A stretch of 64,000 nt of DNA from an uncultured Limosilactobacillus sp. (GCF_934202705.1 NZ_CAKPYE010000001.1:124001-188000); one strand, 5' to 3'. Positions 8,556-17,259 are shown, numbered from the stretch's first letter. Made by a program: numbers and translations. Notes: a model not told the origin generated them from the sequence alone.

Positions 8556-9368
8556 TCACTTCAATTCATCATAAGCATTGTCAATAACTTGATTAACGTT
8601 GACATTGGATAAAATCGTTCCAGGATGATCAGTCAATTGAAGGTGGACTAGGAATTCGATATTGCCTTGACCACCTTTAATGGGTGAATAATCCAAATTT
8701 TTAACGTCAAAGTTGTTTTCAACTGCAAACTGACAAACATTTTTGATAACCTGTTCATGAACCGAACGATCTCGCACAATTCCATGTTTACCAACATGCT
8801 CACGTCCTGCCTCAAATTGTGGTTTAATTAGTGCGACCACAGATCCACCCAAGCGTAAAATTTTACTCAGTGGTTCTAAAATCAATTTTAATGAAATAAA
8901 AGAAACATCAATTGACGCAAATTCTGGTTGGCCCATTTTAAAATCCGTTAACTTGCTGTAGCGAAAATTTGTTTGTTCCATCACAACTACCCGTGGATCA
9001 TCGCGTAATTGCCACACCAATTGATTAGTACCAACATCTAACGCATAACTCAATTTTGCACCATTTTGCAACATTACATCCGTAAAGCCACCAGTCGATG
9101 AGCCAATATCTAAGACAATCAAATCTTTCACCGAAATATTAAAAACTTGCAAAGCCTTCGCTAGCTTTAACCCGCCACGACTTACATAGGGCATTTTCTT
9201 TCCCTTCAGATGTAAAGTAGTCGTAATTGGAATCTTTTGCCCAGGTTTATCTAACCGTTCATTATTTTTACCGAGAATTTCTCCCGCCATGACTGCACGT
9301 TTAGCCTGTTCGCGAGAATCAAATAATCCCTGTTTAACTAATAATACATCAACCCGTTCTTTTTTCAT
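8556..9368 (-). CDS. tlyA: TlyA-family rRNA 2'-O-methyltransferase
   Basis: The 270-aa protein has an N-terminal S4 RNA-binding domain (ERVDVLLVKQGLFDSREQAKRAVMAG) and a FtsJ-like Rossmann methyltransferase domain with SAM motif LDIGSSTGGFTDVML. TlyA enzymes methylate ribose 2'-OH of rRNA; activity of the Bacilli homologues (YqxC) is less well defined. The start overlaps the ispA stop by four bases, so translation is probably coupled. Confidence 0.9.
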   Translation of the reverse strand: MKKERVDVLLVKQGLFDSREQAKRAVMAGEILGKNNERLDKPGQKIPITTTLHLKGKKMPYVSRGGLKLAKALQVFNISVKDLIVLDIGSSTGGFTDVMLQNGAKLSYALDVGTNQLVWQLRDDPRVVVMEQTNFRYSKLTDFKMGQPEFASIDVSFISLKLILEPLSKILRLGGSVVALIKPQFEAGREHVGKHGIVRDRSVHEQVIKNVCQFAVENNFDVKNLDYSPIKGGQGNIEFLVHLQLTDHPGTILSNVNVNQVIDNAYDELK

Positions 9369-10243
9369 TCCATTTCACCTATATTAAAATACGCTAAAAA
9401 TTCTTCCAAAACTTTAAAATCGCAATGCGTTTGTTGTTCTAGAGAAACTTTTGATTTACGCGTCTGATCCAGTACCAATGATAGTTGACGTTTCGTTTCT
9501 TCAAGTCCTAACAAGTTCGGATAAGTATTCTTCTGTTCGACCTGATCTTTATGAACCGCCTTCCCCATTTGACCTTCGCTGCCGATCACATCCATGAGAT
9601 CATCATAAATTTGAAAAGCTAATCCATAATTTTCACCAAACCGCGCCAATAATGATTTGACTTGTGTTGTTTGTCCGGTAATAATTCCACCGGCTAAAAC
9701 AGCATATCTCAGCAACGCCCCCGTCTTTTTTCGATGGAGCAATCTTAACTCTGATAAGCCAAGTCGCTGCCCCTCATTATGAATATCCATTGCCTGTCCT
9801 GCGACCATTCCCGTTGGTCCCGCTGCTCTGGATAATTCACGAACTAATTCTAGCTGAATCTTATTTGGGAGATGATTATCACTTACCCATTGAAATGCTA
9901 ACGTCAGTAAACCATCTCCAGCTAACGTTGCCATTCCTGCTCCAAATCGGCGATGGTTTGTTGGTCGTCCCCGACGTAAATCATCATTATCCATTGCTGG
10001 TAAATCATCATGAATTAATGAGTAGGTGTGTAAAAGTTCAACCGCACAAGCCGCTCGAAGAACGTCTTGATTAATTGGAACCTTGAATGCATCACAAATT
10101 GCTAAAGTCAAAGCCGGGCGCAGACGCTTACCACCAGCCATCAGCGAATACATTGTCGCGGTTGATAGTGTTGGTTCCGCGCATTCCTCAGCCGTATGAT
10201 CATTTAAGTAGTGATTAATCTGATTTTGATAATTCTGAATCAT
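9365..10243 (-). CDS. ispA: Polyprenyl (farnesyl) diphosphate synthase
   Basis: Condenses IPP with allylic diphosphates to make farnesyl diphosphate, precursor of undecaprenyl carriers and quinone side chains. The 292-aa protein has the first aspartate-rich motif DDLPAMDNDDLRRG and the second one YDDLMDV, plus GGKRLRP at the N-terminus. It overlaps xseB and tlyA by four bases each. In B. subtilis dxs sits next to this gene; its absence here fits a mevalonate-pathway lactobacillus. Confidence 0.94.
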   Translation of the reverse strand: MIQNYQNQINHYLNDHTAEECAEPTLSTATMYSLMAGGKRLRPALTLAICDAFKVPINQDVLRAACAVELLHTYSLIHDDLPAMDNDDLRRGRPTNHRRFGAGMATLAGDGLLTLAFQWVSDNHLPNKIQLELVRELSRAAGPTGMVAGQAMDIHNEGQRLGLSELRLLHRKKTGALLRYAVLAGGIITGQTTQVKSLLARFGENYGLAFQIYDDLMDVIGSEGQMGKAVHKDQVEQKNTYPNLLGLEETKRQLSLVLDQTRKSKVSLEQQTHCDFKVLEEFLAYFNIGEME

Positions 10244-10548
10244 GACTGCTCCTTGCTTTTTTGGTCAGTAAATTCTGAATGGTATCCTTGATTCTGTATT
10301 CCGTTATTACTCAAATCTTCGCCAGCTTTTTCAGCAGGATGGAGGTCACCATCGTTCCCCATTAATTGAGCTAACGTTTCATCGGCCTTGTCTAATTGCG
10401 TTTGCAATTTGTTAGCAAGCTTCATTCCATTTTTAAATTGTTTGATAGAATCCTCAAGGGTAAGATCCCCCTTTTGCAACCGATTAACGATCTCTTGTAA
10501 TTCATCCATTTGTTCTTCAAAGGTCTTTTTGTTCCTAGTTGTTGCCAT
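10240..10548 (-). CDS. xseB: Exodeoxyribonuclease VII small subunit
   Basis: Small subunit of exonuclease VII, which degrades single-stranded DNA from both ends. From MATTRNKK the protein is 102 aa; the core is FEEQMDELQEIVNRLQKGDLTLEDSIKQF, the two-helix XseB fold. I chose the ATG at 10548 because GGGAG lies nine bases upstream. The start lies within the last bases of xseA (14-base overlap). Confidence 0.93.
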   Translation of the reverse strand: MATTRNKKTFEEQMDELQEIVNRLQKGDLTLEDSIKQFKNGMKLANKLQTQLDKADETLAQLMGNDGDLHPAEKAGEDLSNNGIQNQGYHSEFTDQKSKEQS

Positions 10549-11932
10549 TTTGCGACACTCCCTTGTTTTTAACTTGTTTAACTTCGGCTTCAACTTCACC
10601 GTCAGCTAAATGAATGGTGACAAGATCATTAACCCTAAGCTGATGCGCTTGTTTAATAACGTGATTTTCTTTCATCACATAACTGTATCCCCGTGCCAAA
10701 ACCTTTTCTGGATTCAAGGCGGTTAGCTGGTTAAATAAATTAGTTAATGCAGAATTTGACTGGTGAAGCTGCCGATTACCAACTGTTTGCAGAATACGTT
10801 GCAACCCCATAAGACGTTCACGATCTTGTTTCAAACGATCAACAGGAGAAGAATTATTTAAATGCATTTCTAACAATCGTAATGACTGTTGAATTACTCG
10901 TTGTCGTTGATGAACACTCATTAATAACTGTTGTTTTAAATCATCTAACCGTTCCGTCGGCTGATTTAAAATCCGGGATGGTTCTTGAAAAACGTAATTG
11001 TTCAGCAAAGTTGTTAATTTATCTTGAAGAAAACCATTGCTGATTTTTAGTGAATGCACTAACTGTTGACGATTTTTTTGAATTGTTAATTTGACGTCTG
11101 ATAATAGCCATTCTGATGCCCGAACGGCTGCACTAGTTGGCGTCGCTTCACGGTCATCAGCCACTAGGTCCGCAATGGTTGTATCAACTTCGTGGCCCAC
11201 CGAAGAAATGACCGGAATGGAGCAAGCCGCAATGGCACGTCCTACTTCCTCGGAATTAAAAGCCCATAAGTCGCCTCTTGAACCGCCACCACGAGCCACA
11301 ATCAGCGTATCATATTTGCCATCTACACTCACTCGTCGAATTTGTTGTGCAATCATCGCTGCTGCCTCGTCACCCTGCACCTTCGTTGGATAAAAAACCA
11401 ACTGAATTATCGGATTCCGGCGCCGAAAGGTAGTAATAATATCATGCTTAACCGCTGCATCGTTACTTGTCACAATTGCAACTCGGTTAGGAAATGGTCG
11501 AATTGCTTTCTTAGGTTGATCAAATAGCCCCTCTTTTTTCAATTTTTCATACATCTGTTGAAAGGCAATTTGAAGTGCGCCAACCCCTTGAACCTCCATC
11601 TGGCTTACGTAAAATTGGTAAGAACCACGATTAGGATAAATATCAACGTGTCCATATACAAGGACTTTCATTCCGTTCTCTGGAGTAAATTTAACCTTTC
11701 GAAAATCATTGGCGAACATCACTGCACTAATCTTATATTGTTCATGTGCGGGCAATTCTTCATTATCATCTTTCAACGAAAAATATTGATGACGACTACT
11801 CGGACGATAATCAGTGAGTTCACCAACTAGCCAGAAATTAGTTTGATAGATGTATGGATCAGCCTGAAACTTTCGTCGAATATACTTGGTTAACTGATTA
11901 ACAGTAACTGGTTGAATTACATCTTTATTCAT
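10535..11932 (-). CDS. xseA: Exodeoxyribonuclease VII large subunit
   Basis: Catalytic subunit of exonuclease VII. The 465-aa protein has the N-terminal OB fold (NFWLVGELTDYRPSSRHQYFSLKD), a catalytic domain with VARGGGSRGDLWAFN and SVGHEVDTTIADLVAD, and a long helical C-terminal region (about 270-420). Length and motifs are typical. It overlaps folD by 8 bases and xseB by 14, a tightly packed run. Confidence 0.96.
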   Translation of the reverse strand: MNKDVIQPVTVNQLTKYIRRKFQADPYIYQTNFWLVGELTDYRPSSRHQYFSLKDDNEELPAHEQYKISAVMFANDFRKVKFTPENGMKVLVYGHVDIYPNRGSYQFYVSQMEVQGVGALQIAFQQMYEKLKKEGLFDQPKKAIRPFPNRVAIVTSNDAAVKHDIITTFRRRNPIIQLVFYPTKVQGDEAAAMIAQQIRRVSVDGKYDTLIVARGGGSRGDLWAFNSEEVGRAIAACSIPVISSVGHEVDTTIADLVADDREATPTSAAVRASEWLLSDVKLTIQKNRQQLVHSLKISNGFLQDKLTTLLNNYVFQEPSRILNQPTERLDDLKQQLLMSVHQRQRVIQQSLRLLEMHLNNSSPVDRLKQDRERLMGLQRILQTVGNRQLHQSNSALTNLFNQLTALNPEKVLARGYSYVMKENHVIKQAHQLRVNDLVTIHLADGEVEAEVKQVKNKGVSQNGNN

Positions 11933-12785
11933 TAGCTGCGTTCCATTCTACTAAATCAACTGTTTGTTGCATTAACGTTGCAATTGTCATTGGTCCAACA
12001 CCACCAGGTACGGGAGTAATTGCACTAGCCACTTGACTAACATCCGCATAATCAACATCTCCAACAAGGCGGCCACTAGCAGTGCGATTAATTCCCACGT
12101 CAATTACCACCGCTCCTGATTGAACATCCTTCGCCTTTAAAAATTCAGGCTTGCCAACCGCGACCACAATAATCTGAGCGTGTTTCAGATAATAACTCAT
12201 GTCTGAACTAGAATGGTGAAGCATTGTAACGGTGGCATCTTGATTAATCATTAATGCCTGGAGGGGTTTGCCAACCAAATTACTCCGTCCGATTATGGTA
12301 ACTTCAGCTCCTGATAATGAAACCTTCATCTGTTCTAGCATTGTCATAATTCCTCGCGGCGTACATGCCACCGGGTAATTGGATTGATCATTAGCATATA
12401 GTTTGCCAACGTTCACAGGGTTAAAACCATCAACATCCTTTTGCGGAGCAATTGCTTCAATCACGTGACTCTGGTTAATTTGCTTTGGTAACGGTAATTG
12501 AACTAATATTCCATGAATTGTGGGATCATTATTTAGTTGTTGAATTTCATTCAGAAGAATTTCTTCACTAATATCGTCAGGATACTTTTTTAATACTGAC
12601 TTAAAACCTAGTTTTTTTGCTTGACGAGACTTGTTTCGCGTATAGATTTCACTGGCTGGATCATTACCGACTAAAATCACTGCCAATCCAGGAATAATTC
12701 CATTCTTCCTTAAAGTAGCTGTTCGAGCAGCAGTTTCTTGATTTAAGGTTGCCGCAATTTTTTTACCATCAATTATTTTTACCAT
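11925..12785 (-). CDS. folD: Methylenetetrahydrofolate dehydrogenase / cyclohydrolase
   Basis: Interconverts 5,10-methylene-THF, methenyl-THF and 10-formyl-THF with NADP, supplying formyl groups for purines and for Fmt. The 286-aa protein shows IYTRNKSRQAKKLGF, the catalytic Lys region, GILVQLPLP, QKDVDGFNP, the dinucleotide-binding GRSNLVGKP and the C-terminal TPVPGGVGPMT. It starts after a hairpin that separates it from nusB and overlaps xseA by 8 bases. Confidence 0.97.
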   Translation of the reverse strand: MVKIIDGKKIAATLNQETAARTATLRKNGIIPGLAVILVGNDPASEIYTRNKSRQAKKLGFKSVLKKYPDDISEEILLNEIQQLNNDPTIHGILVQLPLPKQINQSHVIEAIAPQKDVDGFNPVNVGKLYANDQSNYPVACTPRGIMTMLEQMKVSLSGAEVTIIGRSNLVGKPLQALMINQDATVTMLHHSSSDMSYYLKHAQIIVVAVGKPEFLKAKDVQSGAVVIDVGINRTASGRLVGDVDYADVSQVASAITPVPGGVGPMTIATLMQQTVDLVEWNAANE

Positions 12786-12803
12786 TTGGACCCTCTTTTC
12801 AAA

Positions 12804-12838
12804 TTGAAAAAAAGAGGTTGGACAATGCCAGCCTCTTT
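12804..12838 (-). terminator. Terminator or attenuator between nusB and folD
   Basis: AAAGAGGCTGG and CCAACCTCTTT pair on the minus strand with one mismatch and a five-base loop. A run of seven Ts follows. It lies downstream of nusB and before the folD start. Confidence 0.75.
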
Positions 12839-12868
12839 CCTAATTCACTCATGTGTTCAAATCTACCA

Positions 12869-13279
12869 TTAGTCATGTTCTTGCTCATAGTGCCCCAACA
12901 CACCGTTAATAAACCGCCGTGACTTATTATCACTAAATGACTTGGCTAATTCCAGAGCTTCATTAATCACTATCGGTGCTGGTAATTCTTTTTCATATTG
13001 GAGTTCATATAAAGCAATCCGAAGAATTACTAGATTCGTCCGGGCAACCCGATCGATGGTCCAATTATTAGTTAAATATGAACTAATAATTGCATCTAAT
13101 TCTTCTTGATGATCTTGAACACCTGTTACTAATTGGTCGAGATATTGAGGAGCAGCTTCATTTGGTGTAAGATTTAAAACTTCCGCGTACAGAGTACTCT
13201 TATCTGCTAATGGATTATTAATCAAAGCAAAGAGGGTTTGAAACGCGCCAATGCGAATTGTATGTCGACTAAAACTCAC
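12869..13279 (-). CDS. nusB: Transcription antitermination factor NusB
   Basis: RNA-binding helical protein that joins NusE (S10) on boxA for rRNA antitermination. The 136-aa protein begins MSFSRHTIRIGAFQTLFALINN and contains NNWTIDRVARTNLVILRIALYEL and APIVINEALELAKSFSDNKSRRFINGVLG, the NusB hallmark. It starts one base from the asp23 stop. A hairpin follows before folD. Confidence 0.95.
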   Translation of the reverse strand: MSFSRHTIRIGAFQTLFALINNPLADKSTLYAEVLNLTPNEAAPQYLDQLVTGVQDHQEELDAIISSYLTNNWTIDRVARTNLVILRIALYELQYEKELPAPIVINEALELAKSFSDNKSRRFINGVLGHYEQEHD

Positions 13280-13722
13280 TACTCATCACCATCTTTGTCA
13301 TTATTTTGAGTTCCAAAAATATCATTTGGGTCAATGTCACTCTCTGCCTTTTCTGCATTAATTCCCTGAACATGAACATTCACGGTAGTGACTTTCAAGT
13401 TCGTCATGGAAGCAATCCGCTGTTTGACATTTTCCTGAATTTTAGCAGCCACTTGCGGAACAGATACCCCATAGTTAAGATAAACTGCCACATCAATCAT
13501 TAATGAACTATCATCAGAACGCGTCAGTTTAACACCACGTCGATGATCTGAACGTCCTAAAAGTTCACCAACATTGCTGGCCAACGACCGATACATTTTA
13601 GCCACGCCATCCACTTGACTAGCCGCAATACCGGCAATAAATTCTAAAACTCGTGGAGAAATTTGAATTACCCCTAACGTCTGGTCTTCACTGCTTAAAA
13701 CGATCTTTGATTCTTCAGCCAT
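13279..13722 (-). CDS. Asp23/Gls24-family envelope stress response protein
   Basis: A 147-aa cytosolic Asp23/YqhY-type protein: VIQISPRVLEFIAGIAASQVDGVAKMY and VAVYLNYGVSVPQVAAKIQENVK are the family core, followed by a charged acidic tail. The B. subtilis homologue YqhY sits in the same place, before nusB, and has been linked to control of acetyl-CoA carboxylase. Here accBC is not adjacent. The exact role in lactobacilli is unknown. Confidence 0.9.
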   Translation of the reverse strand: MAEESKIVLSSEDQTLGVIQISPRVLEFIAGIAASQVDGVAKMYRSLASNVGELLGRSDHRRGVKLTRSDDSSLMIDVAVYLNYGVSVPQVAAKIQENVKQRIASMTNLKVTTVNVHVQGINAEKAESDIDPNDIFGTQNNDKDGDE

Positions 13723-13853
13723 CCTCAGACCTCCAATTATCTTTCTTCATATAGCTTATCGTAACTATTTTGCACTAAATCAACAGGAATTGCAACAATT
13801 CCCATCTTTTTCCAAACGGGAAAGCACTTAATTATTTGCACTCAACCGTAAAA

Positions 13854-14930
13854 TTAATTCCTTACAATTTTCAGCTCGGTTGGTGCATTGGTTAAGACAC
13901 GAGGTCCAGCATGGGTAATCACAATATCATCCTCAATTCGTACACCACCAAAATGTGGAATATAAATACCAGGTTCGACAGTAATTACTTGATTGGCAAC
14001 TAATTTTAATTGACGCGTAACAGGACCGTACGTTGCCGGCAATTCATGAACATCCAAACCAATTCCATGTCCCATTCCGTGATTGAATTTATCACCATAC
14101 CCAGCCTCATTAATAATTGAACGACCATGGTAATCCAATTTATCACCATGTATCCCCGCCATTGCATGATTAATCACCCGTTGACGTGCTTCATTCACGA
14201 TGTGATATATATCACGGAGTTCAGGATCAATCGAACCTATAGCAAAAGTTCTGGTCATGTCTGCAGTATAGCCATTAACATAATAGCCAAAGTCTAAAAT
14301 GATAATATCGCCATCCTGGATTTGCCGAGAAGAAACAGTAGCGTGAGGTTTGGCAGAATTGGGACCACTAGCTACAATTGGCGGAAAGGACGCTGCAGTT
14401 GCCCCGTGCTCTTTCATCCAAAAATCAAGGCAATTAGCAACATGCTGTTCGGTCATCCCTGGTTTGATCATATCTAGAACATACTGATATCCAACACTCA
14501 TTAGATCAGCTGAGCGTTGTAATTTATCGATCTCTACTGCATCCTTTACTGAGCGTTGCTCTTCAATTAGATTATTGAATGGAACCAAATCGGCCATCAT
14601 CGTTTCATCTAGCAAATCATAGACTTGGTAAGAAATAGAAGATTCAAAACCTAAAACCTGTATTTGCATTTTTTGGCATAATTCATTAAGACTGCCATAA
14701 TAATCCGCTGTGATTAAACCCACAACTTCATTCGAATTATACTCAGCCAGTGCTAATTCATAACGAGCATCAGTAACCATAATTGCCTGATCTTCAGTAA
14801 TTAATAAAACACCATCGCCTGTTATTAATGAAAAGCCCGTTAAATATTCAATATTTTTACTATCCGTAATTAAGAAGGCGTCTAAATATAATTTAGAAAG
14901 TTGGCCTTGTAAATGCTTAATTCTCGTCAT
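13854..14930 (-). CDS. pepP: Xaa-Pro aminopeptidase (M24 family)
   Basis: Metallopeptidase that removes N-terminal residues before proline. The 358-aa protein has an N-terminal creatinase-like domain and a pita-bread catalytic domain with the metal ligands in ILDFGYYVNGYTADMTRTF (two Asp), HGMGHGIGLDVHE (His) and TVEPGIYIP and GGVRIEDD (Glu). I chose the ATG at 14930 because GGGAG lies five bases upstream. In many Bacilli efp follows this gene; here asp23 follows after 131 non-coding bases. Confidence 0.93.
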   Translation of the reverse strand: MTRIKHLQGQLSKLYLDAFLITDSKNIEYLTGFSLITGDGVLLITEDQAIMVTDARYELALAEYNSNEVVGLITADYYGSLNELCQKMQIQVLGFESSISYQVYDLLDETMMADLVPFNNLIEEQRSVKDAVEIDKLQRSADLMSVGYQYVLDMIKPGMTEQHVANCLDFWMKEHGATAASFPPIVASGPNSAKPHATVSSRQIQDGDIIILDFGYYVNGYTADMTRTFAIGSIDPELRDIYHIVNEARQRVINHAMAGIHGDKLDYHGRSIINEAGYGDKFNHGMGHGIGLDVHELPATYGPVTRQLKLVANQVITVEPGIYIPHFGGVRIEDDIVITHAGPRVLTNAPTELKIVRN

Positions 14931-14958
14931 TTTTGCTCCCATTAACCCAATTGTTAAA

Positions 14959-14990
14959 ACAAAAAAAGCTTTCGCCTACACGAAAGCTTT
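14959..14990 (-). terminator. Terminator after rpmA
   Basis: AAAGCTTTCG and CGAAAGCTTT form a perfect 10-base stem, followed on the minus strand by a T run. It ends the rplU-prp-rpmA unit just before pepP. Confidence 0.9.
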
Positions 14991-14996
14991 TCATCA

Positions 14997-15278
14997 TTAA
15001 GCTTCAGCTGGGTAAACTGAAACTTTACGCTTGCTACGACCCATGCGTTCGAATTTAACAACACCATCGATCTTTGCAAATAATGTATCGTCACCACCAC
15101 GGCCAACGTTTTCACCAGGATTGATGTGAGTACCACGTTGACGGTAAATGATTGAGCCCGCAGTAACTACAGAACCATCCGCAGCCTTGGTACCAAGACG
15201 ACGACCGGCAGAGTTACGACCGTTGGCAGTAGAACCGCCCCCCTTATGGTGGGAGAAGAATTGAAGATCCATAATCAT
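14997..15278 (-). CDS. rpmA: Ribosomal protein L27 (precursor with cleavable N-terminus)
   Basis: A 93-aa large-subunit protein near the peptidyl transferase centre. It begins MIMDLQFFSHHKGGGSTANG: the short extension ending in LQFF is the Firmicutes form that Prp protease removes to expose the functional GGG tail. GGAGGTGA lies nine bases upstream of the ATG at 15278. The neighbouring prp gene encodes the presumed protease. Confidence 0.97.
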   Translation of the reverse strand: MIMDLQFFSHHKGGGSTANGRNSAGRRLGTKAADGSVVTAGSIIYRQRGTHINPGENVGRGGDDTLFAKIDGVVKFERMGRSKRKVSVYPAEA

Positions 15279-15300
15279 AATCGTTCACCTCCAGAATGAA

Positions 15301-15627
15301 CTATTTTTCATACATTTTAACTTCAATGTATTGATGATAACGTTCCTGAATATCAAGAATCCCATTCAAGAATGTTTGTAATAAGATTTGCGAATCATGT
15401 CTCAAATCTAATTGGGTGGCATTAATGTAACCACCCTCTGTCTCATTCATTTCAACCTGAGGTTTTGTATGAACAACCCGTTCTAAACCATTAATCGTTG
15501 AAATGGTGAGTACTGAAACTGCAGCACAAACGATGTCATGACCATAATCACCGGCATCGGCATGTCCAGTTAATTTAAATGAAGCTATTTTGTGATCCGG
15601 CGTAACATTAAATTCTGCACGAATCAT
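15301..15627 (-). CDS. prp: Ribosomal-processing cysteine protease Prp
   Basis: A 108-aa cysteine protease that cleaves the N-terminus of L27. The catalytic His and Cys lie in TGHADAGDYGHDIVCAAVSVLT (His in GHA, Cys in DIVCAAVS), as in the family. It sits between rplU and rpmA, the invariant Firmicutes arrangement, and the adjacent L27 carries the matching extension. Confidence 0.94.
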   Translation of the reverse strand: MIRAEFNVTPDHKIASFKLTGHADAGDYGHDIVCAAVSVLTISTINGLERVVHTKPQVEMNETEGGYINATQLDLRHDSQILLQTFLNGILDIQERYHQYIEVKMYEK

Positions 15628-15640
15628 AATCCCACCTCAC

Positions 15641-15949
15641 TTAGGCGTTAATGGCATTGATCGTAACCTTGGTATATGGTTGACGATGACCCTGCTTAGT
15701 GTGGGTATGCTTCTTTGGCTTGTACTTAAAGGTAACAACCTTCTTTTCCTTACCTTGCTTGTCAACAGTACCTTCAACAGATGCCCCATCAACAAATGGA
15801 GTACCAATCTTAGTGTCATTACCGCCAACAAACACGACTTTATCAAAGGTAACCTTGTCGCCCGCGTTTACATCCAGCTTTTCAACAAAGATTGATTGAC
15901 CTTCTTCAACTTTGTATTGCTTTCCACCAGTAACAATAATTGCGTACAT
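15641..15949 (-). CDS. rplU: Ribosomal protein L21
   Basis: A 102-aa large-subunit protein: MYAIIVTGGKQYKVEEGQ, then VDGASVEGTVDKQGKEKKV and YKPKKHTHTKQGHRQPYTKV, the L21 signature. The start at 15949 has AAGGAGGTG nine bases upstream. The L21 leader RNA precedes it and presumably couples expression to L21 supply. Confidence 0.97.
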   Translation of the reverse strand: MYAIIVTGGKQYKVEEGQSIFVEKLDVNAGDKVTFDKVVFVGGNDTKIGTPFVDGASVEGTVDKQGKEKKVVTFKYKPKKHTHTKQGHRQPYTKVTINAINA

Positions 15950-15959
15950 CTTGTGCACC

Positions 15960-16045
15960 TCCTTAAATCTCAGACTCGCCAGTACAAGTAGCTATTGCTT
16001 TACACTTGTAACCGTGCGGTTGTAGTTGTTGGTTCACAAATACAA
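15960..16045 (-). ncRNA. L21 leader (cis-acting ribosomal protein leader)
   Basis: The minus-strand transcript upstream of rplU contains ACAACCGCACGGTTACAAGTG and later CTACTTGTACTGGCGAGTCTGAG, with ACAAGTG pairing to CTTGT. This is the layout I recall for the Firmicutes L21 leader. It directly joins the ribosome-binding site of rplU. Covariance scoring was not possible. Confidence 0.75.
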
Positions 16046-16052
16046 CGTTTGT

Positions 16053-16081
16053 ATATTACCAATTATTTAGCAAAACGTCAA
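16053..16081 (-). promoter_or_regulatory. Promoter of the rplU-prp-rpmA unit
   Basis: TTGACG (16081-16076) and TAATAT (16058-16053) on the minus strand with a 17-base spacer. The start site would fall at the 5' end of the L21 leader. Confidence 0.75.
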
Positions 16082-16091
16082 TAGAAACAGC

Positions 16092-16727
16092 TTAAATACT
16101 TAGACCAGTTTCTAATTTATCATCAAAAAATGATGGAAGAAGGATTCTAGTTTCCTCAAATCGATTGATAATTCGTGAAACGGTTTTAGTCATGTACTTT
16201 GCAGTATAAATCAATCCATTATTTAACCATTGTGCAATTAACCCTAACATTGCGGAAGCCGTAAATGCCACCTGAACTTTCATTGGTACATCCATGTCAT
16301 CAAGATCATCGCCCATTTCTTTTATAAAGGCTTCCATTTCCTTAGTCAATCGGCTATATAATTGACGATAAAAGTTATTATTTTGCGCACGATCTAGTAA
16401 AATTATGAAAATATCAGCATTCTTTTCAATATATTCAAAAGCTTTATTTAATGACATCAATCGAATTGTCTTGCCTTTAACTAAGGAATCAGAACTAATC
16501 ATAACAGAATCAAAGAATTCATTAATTATTTCATCCATTGCCTTTTGAATAAAGTCTTTTTTATCCTTGTAGTGAAGATAAAAAGTTCCCCTTGTAATAT
16601 GAGCAGTATCAGTAATCTTTTGAACACTAATACTGTCAATTTTTTCATTTTGCATCAGATAAACTAATGCTTTACGTAAATTAGTTCGTGTTTTGATTAC
16701 CCGAGGGTCTAATTTCTTATCTGCCAT
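16092..16727 (-). CDS. TetR/AcrR-family transcriptional regulator
   Basis: A 211-aa protein with the TetR helix-turn-helix in residues about 10-55 (TNLRKALVYLMQNEKIDSISVQKITDTA followed by TRGTFYLHYKDKKDFI). The C-terminal ligand domain is helical and ends with an AMLGLIAQWLNNGLIY segment. No transporter or enzyme gene is adjacent, so its target is not evident. A strong promoter and a palindrome between promoter and start suggest autorepression. Confidence 0.88.
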   Translation of the reverse strand: MADKKLDPRVIKTRTNLRKALVYLMQNEKIDSISVQKITDTAHITRGTFYLHYKDKKDFIQKAMDEIINEFFDSVMISSDSLVKGKTIRLMSLNKAFEYIEKNADIFIILLDRAQNNNFYRQLYSRLTKEMEAFIKEMGDDLDDMDVPMKVQVAFTASAMLGLIAQWLNNGLIYTAKYMTKTVSRIINRFEETRILLPSFFDDKLETGLSI

Positions 16728-16750
16728 AAAAATCAGCCTCCATCTTATGA

Positions 16751-16768
16751 TAATTAAATCGTTAATTA
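16751..16768. promoter_or_regulatory. Candidate TetR operator
   Basis: TAATTAA and TTAATTA form a perfect 7-base inverted repeat around ATCG, between the tetR promoter and the tetR start. Position and symmetry fit an autoregulatory site. AT-rich palindromes can arise by chance. Confidence 0.45.
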
Positions 16769-16783
16769 TTCCCTTTTACCTGC

Positions 16784-16812
16784 AGTGTATAAGCTCTGAA
16801 ATCGTTTGTCAA
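16784..16812 (-). promoter_or_regulatory. Promoter of the tetR gene
   Basis: Consensus TTGACA (16812-16807) and TACACT (16789-16784) on the minus strand, 17 bases apart. The rest of the 311-base interval 16728-17038 holds the operator candidate, the terminator of the tRNA and otherwise nothing I can assign. Confidence 0.75.
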
Positions 16813-16991
16813 AGAATACCAAGACATTTTATGGTGGATTCATCTATTTAATGGTTCCAATTTAGCTGTTGATACCTGTATGTTTAATTTAGTTAATGAA
16901 TTACAAAATTTTCGTCAATCATGTAAATTTTATCACATGAAAATTAAATCTAGCGATTTTGAATTGCTTTTTGGATTATAATGAACCAGCT

Positions 16992-17036
16992 AAAAAAAAA
17001 GAAAGCCCCCCATCCGGACTTCCTATTACGGCTTTC
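16992..17036 (-). terminator. Terminator after tRNA-Arg
   Basis: GAAAGCC and GGCTTTC pair on the minus strand, followed by nine Ts. It ends the single-tRNA transcript. Confidence 0.75.
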
Positions 17037-17038
17037 AA

Positions 17039-17112
17039 TGAGAAGAGTGGGAATCGAACCCACAACCTTCGGTTTAGAAGACCGATGCTCTATCCAGTTG
17101 AGCTATCCTCCC
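17039..17112 (-). tRNA. tRNA-Arg (anticodon TCT)
   Basis: 74-base cloverleaf on the minus strand. The acceptor arms GGGAGGA and TCTTCTC pair with two G-U wobbles and the discriminator is A. The anticodon stem TCGGT/ACCGA closes the loop CTTCTAA with anticodon TCT (reads AGA). The T-arm is GTGGG-TTCGATT-CCCAC. CCA is not encoded. Confidence 0.93.
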
Positions 17113-17231
17113 AAACCTGTAAATAATATAATAATTTTTCGTCAATTTGTCAATTTAAAAAATCTCCTTTGAAGCAGAACAGCTAATTTATTAAGAAATG
17201 TTAAAAGAATGTGTTAAATATTACAAAAAGA

Positions 17232-17259
17232 TTGCATTTTGAATGATACTGGTAATAAT
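17232..17259 (+). promoter_or_regulatory. Possible promoter of the 43-aa peptide gene
   Basis: TTGCAT (17232-17237) and AATAAT (17254-17259), spacer 16, ahead of the small gene at 17293. A moderate match. Confidence 0.4.

Noticed and set aside
16981..17172. 63-aa plus-strand frame over the tRNA
   Set aside because: It lies across the tRNA-Arg gene and its terminator on the opposite strand; typical shadow frame.
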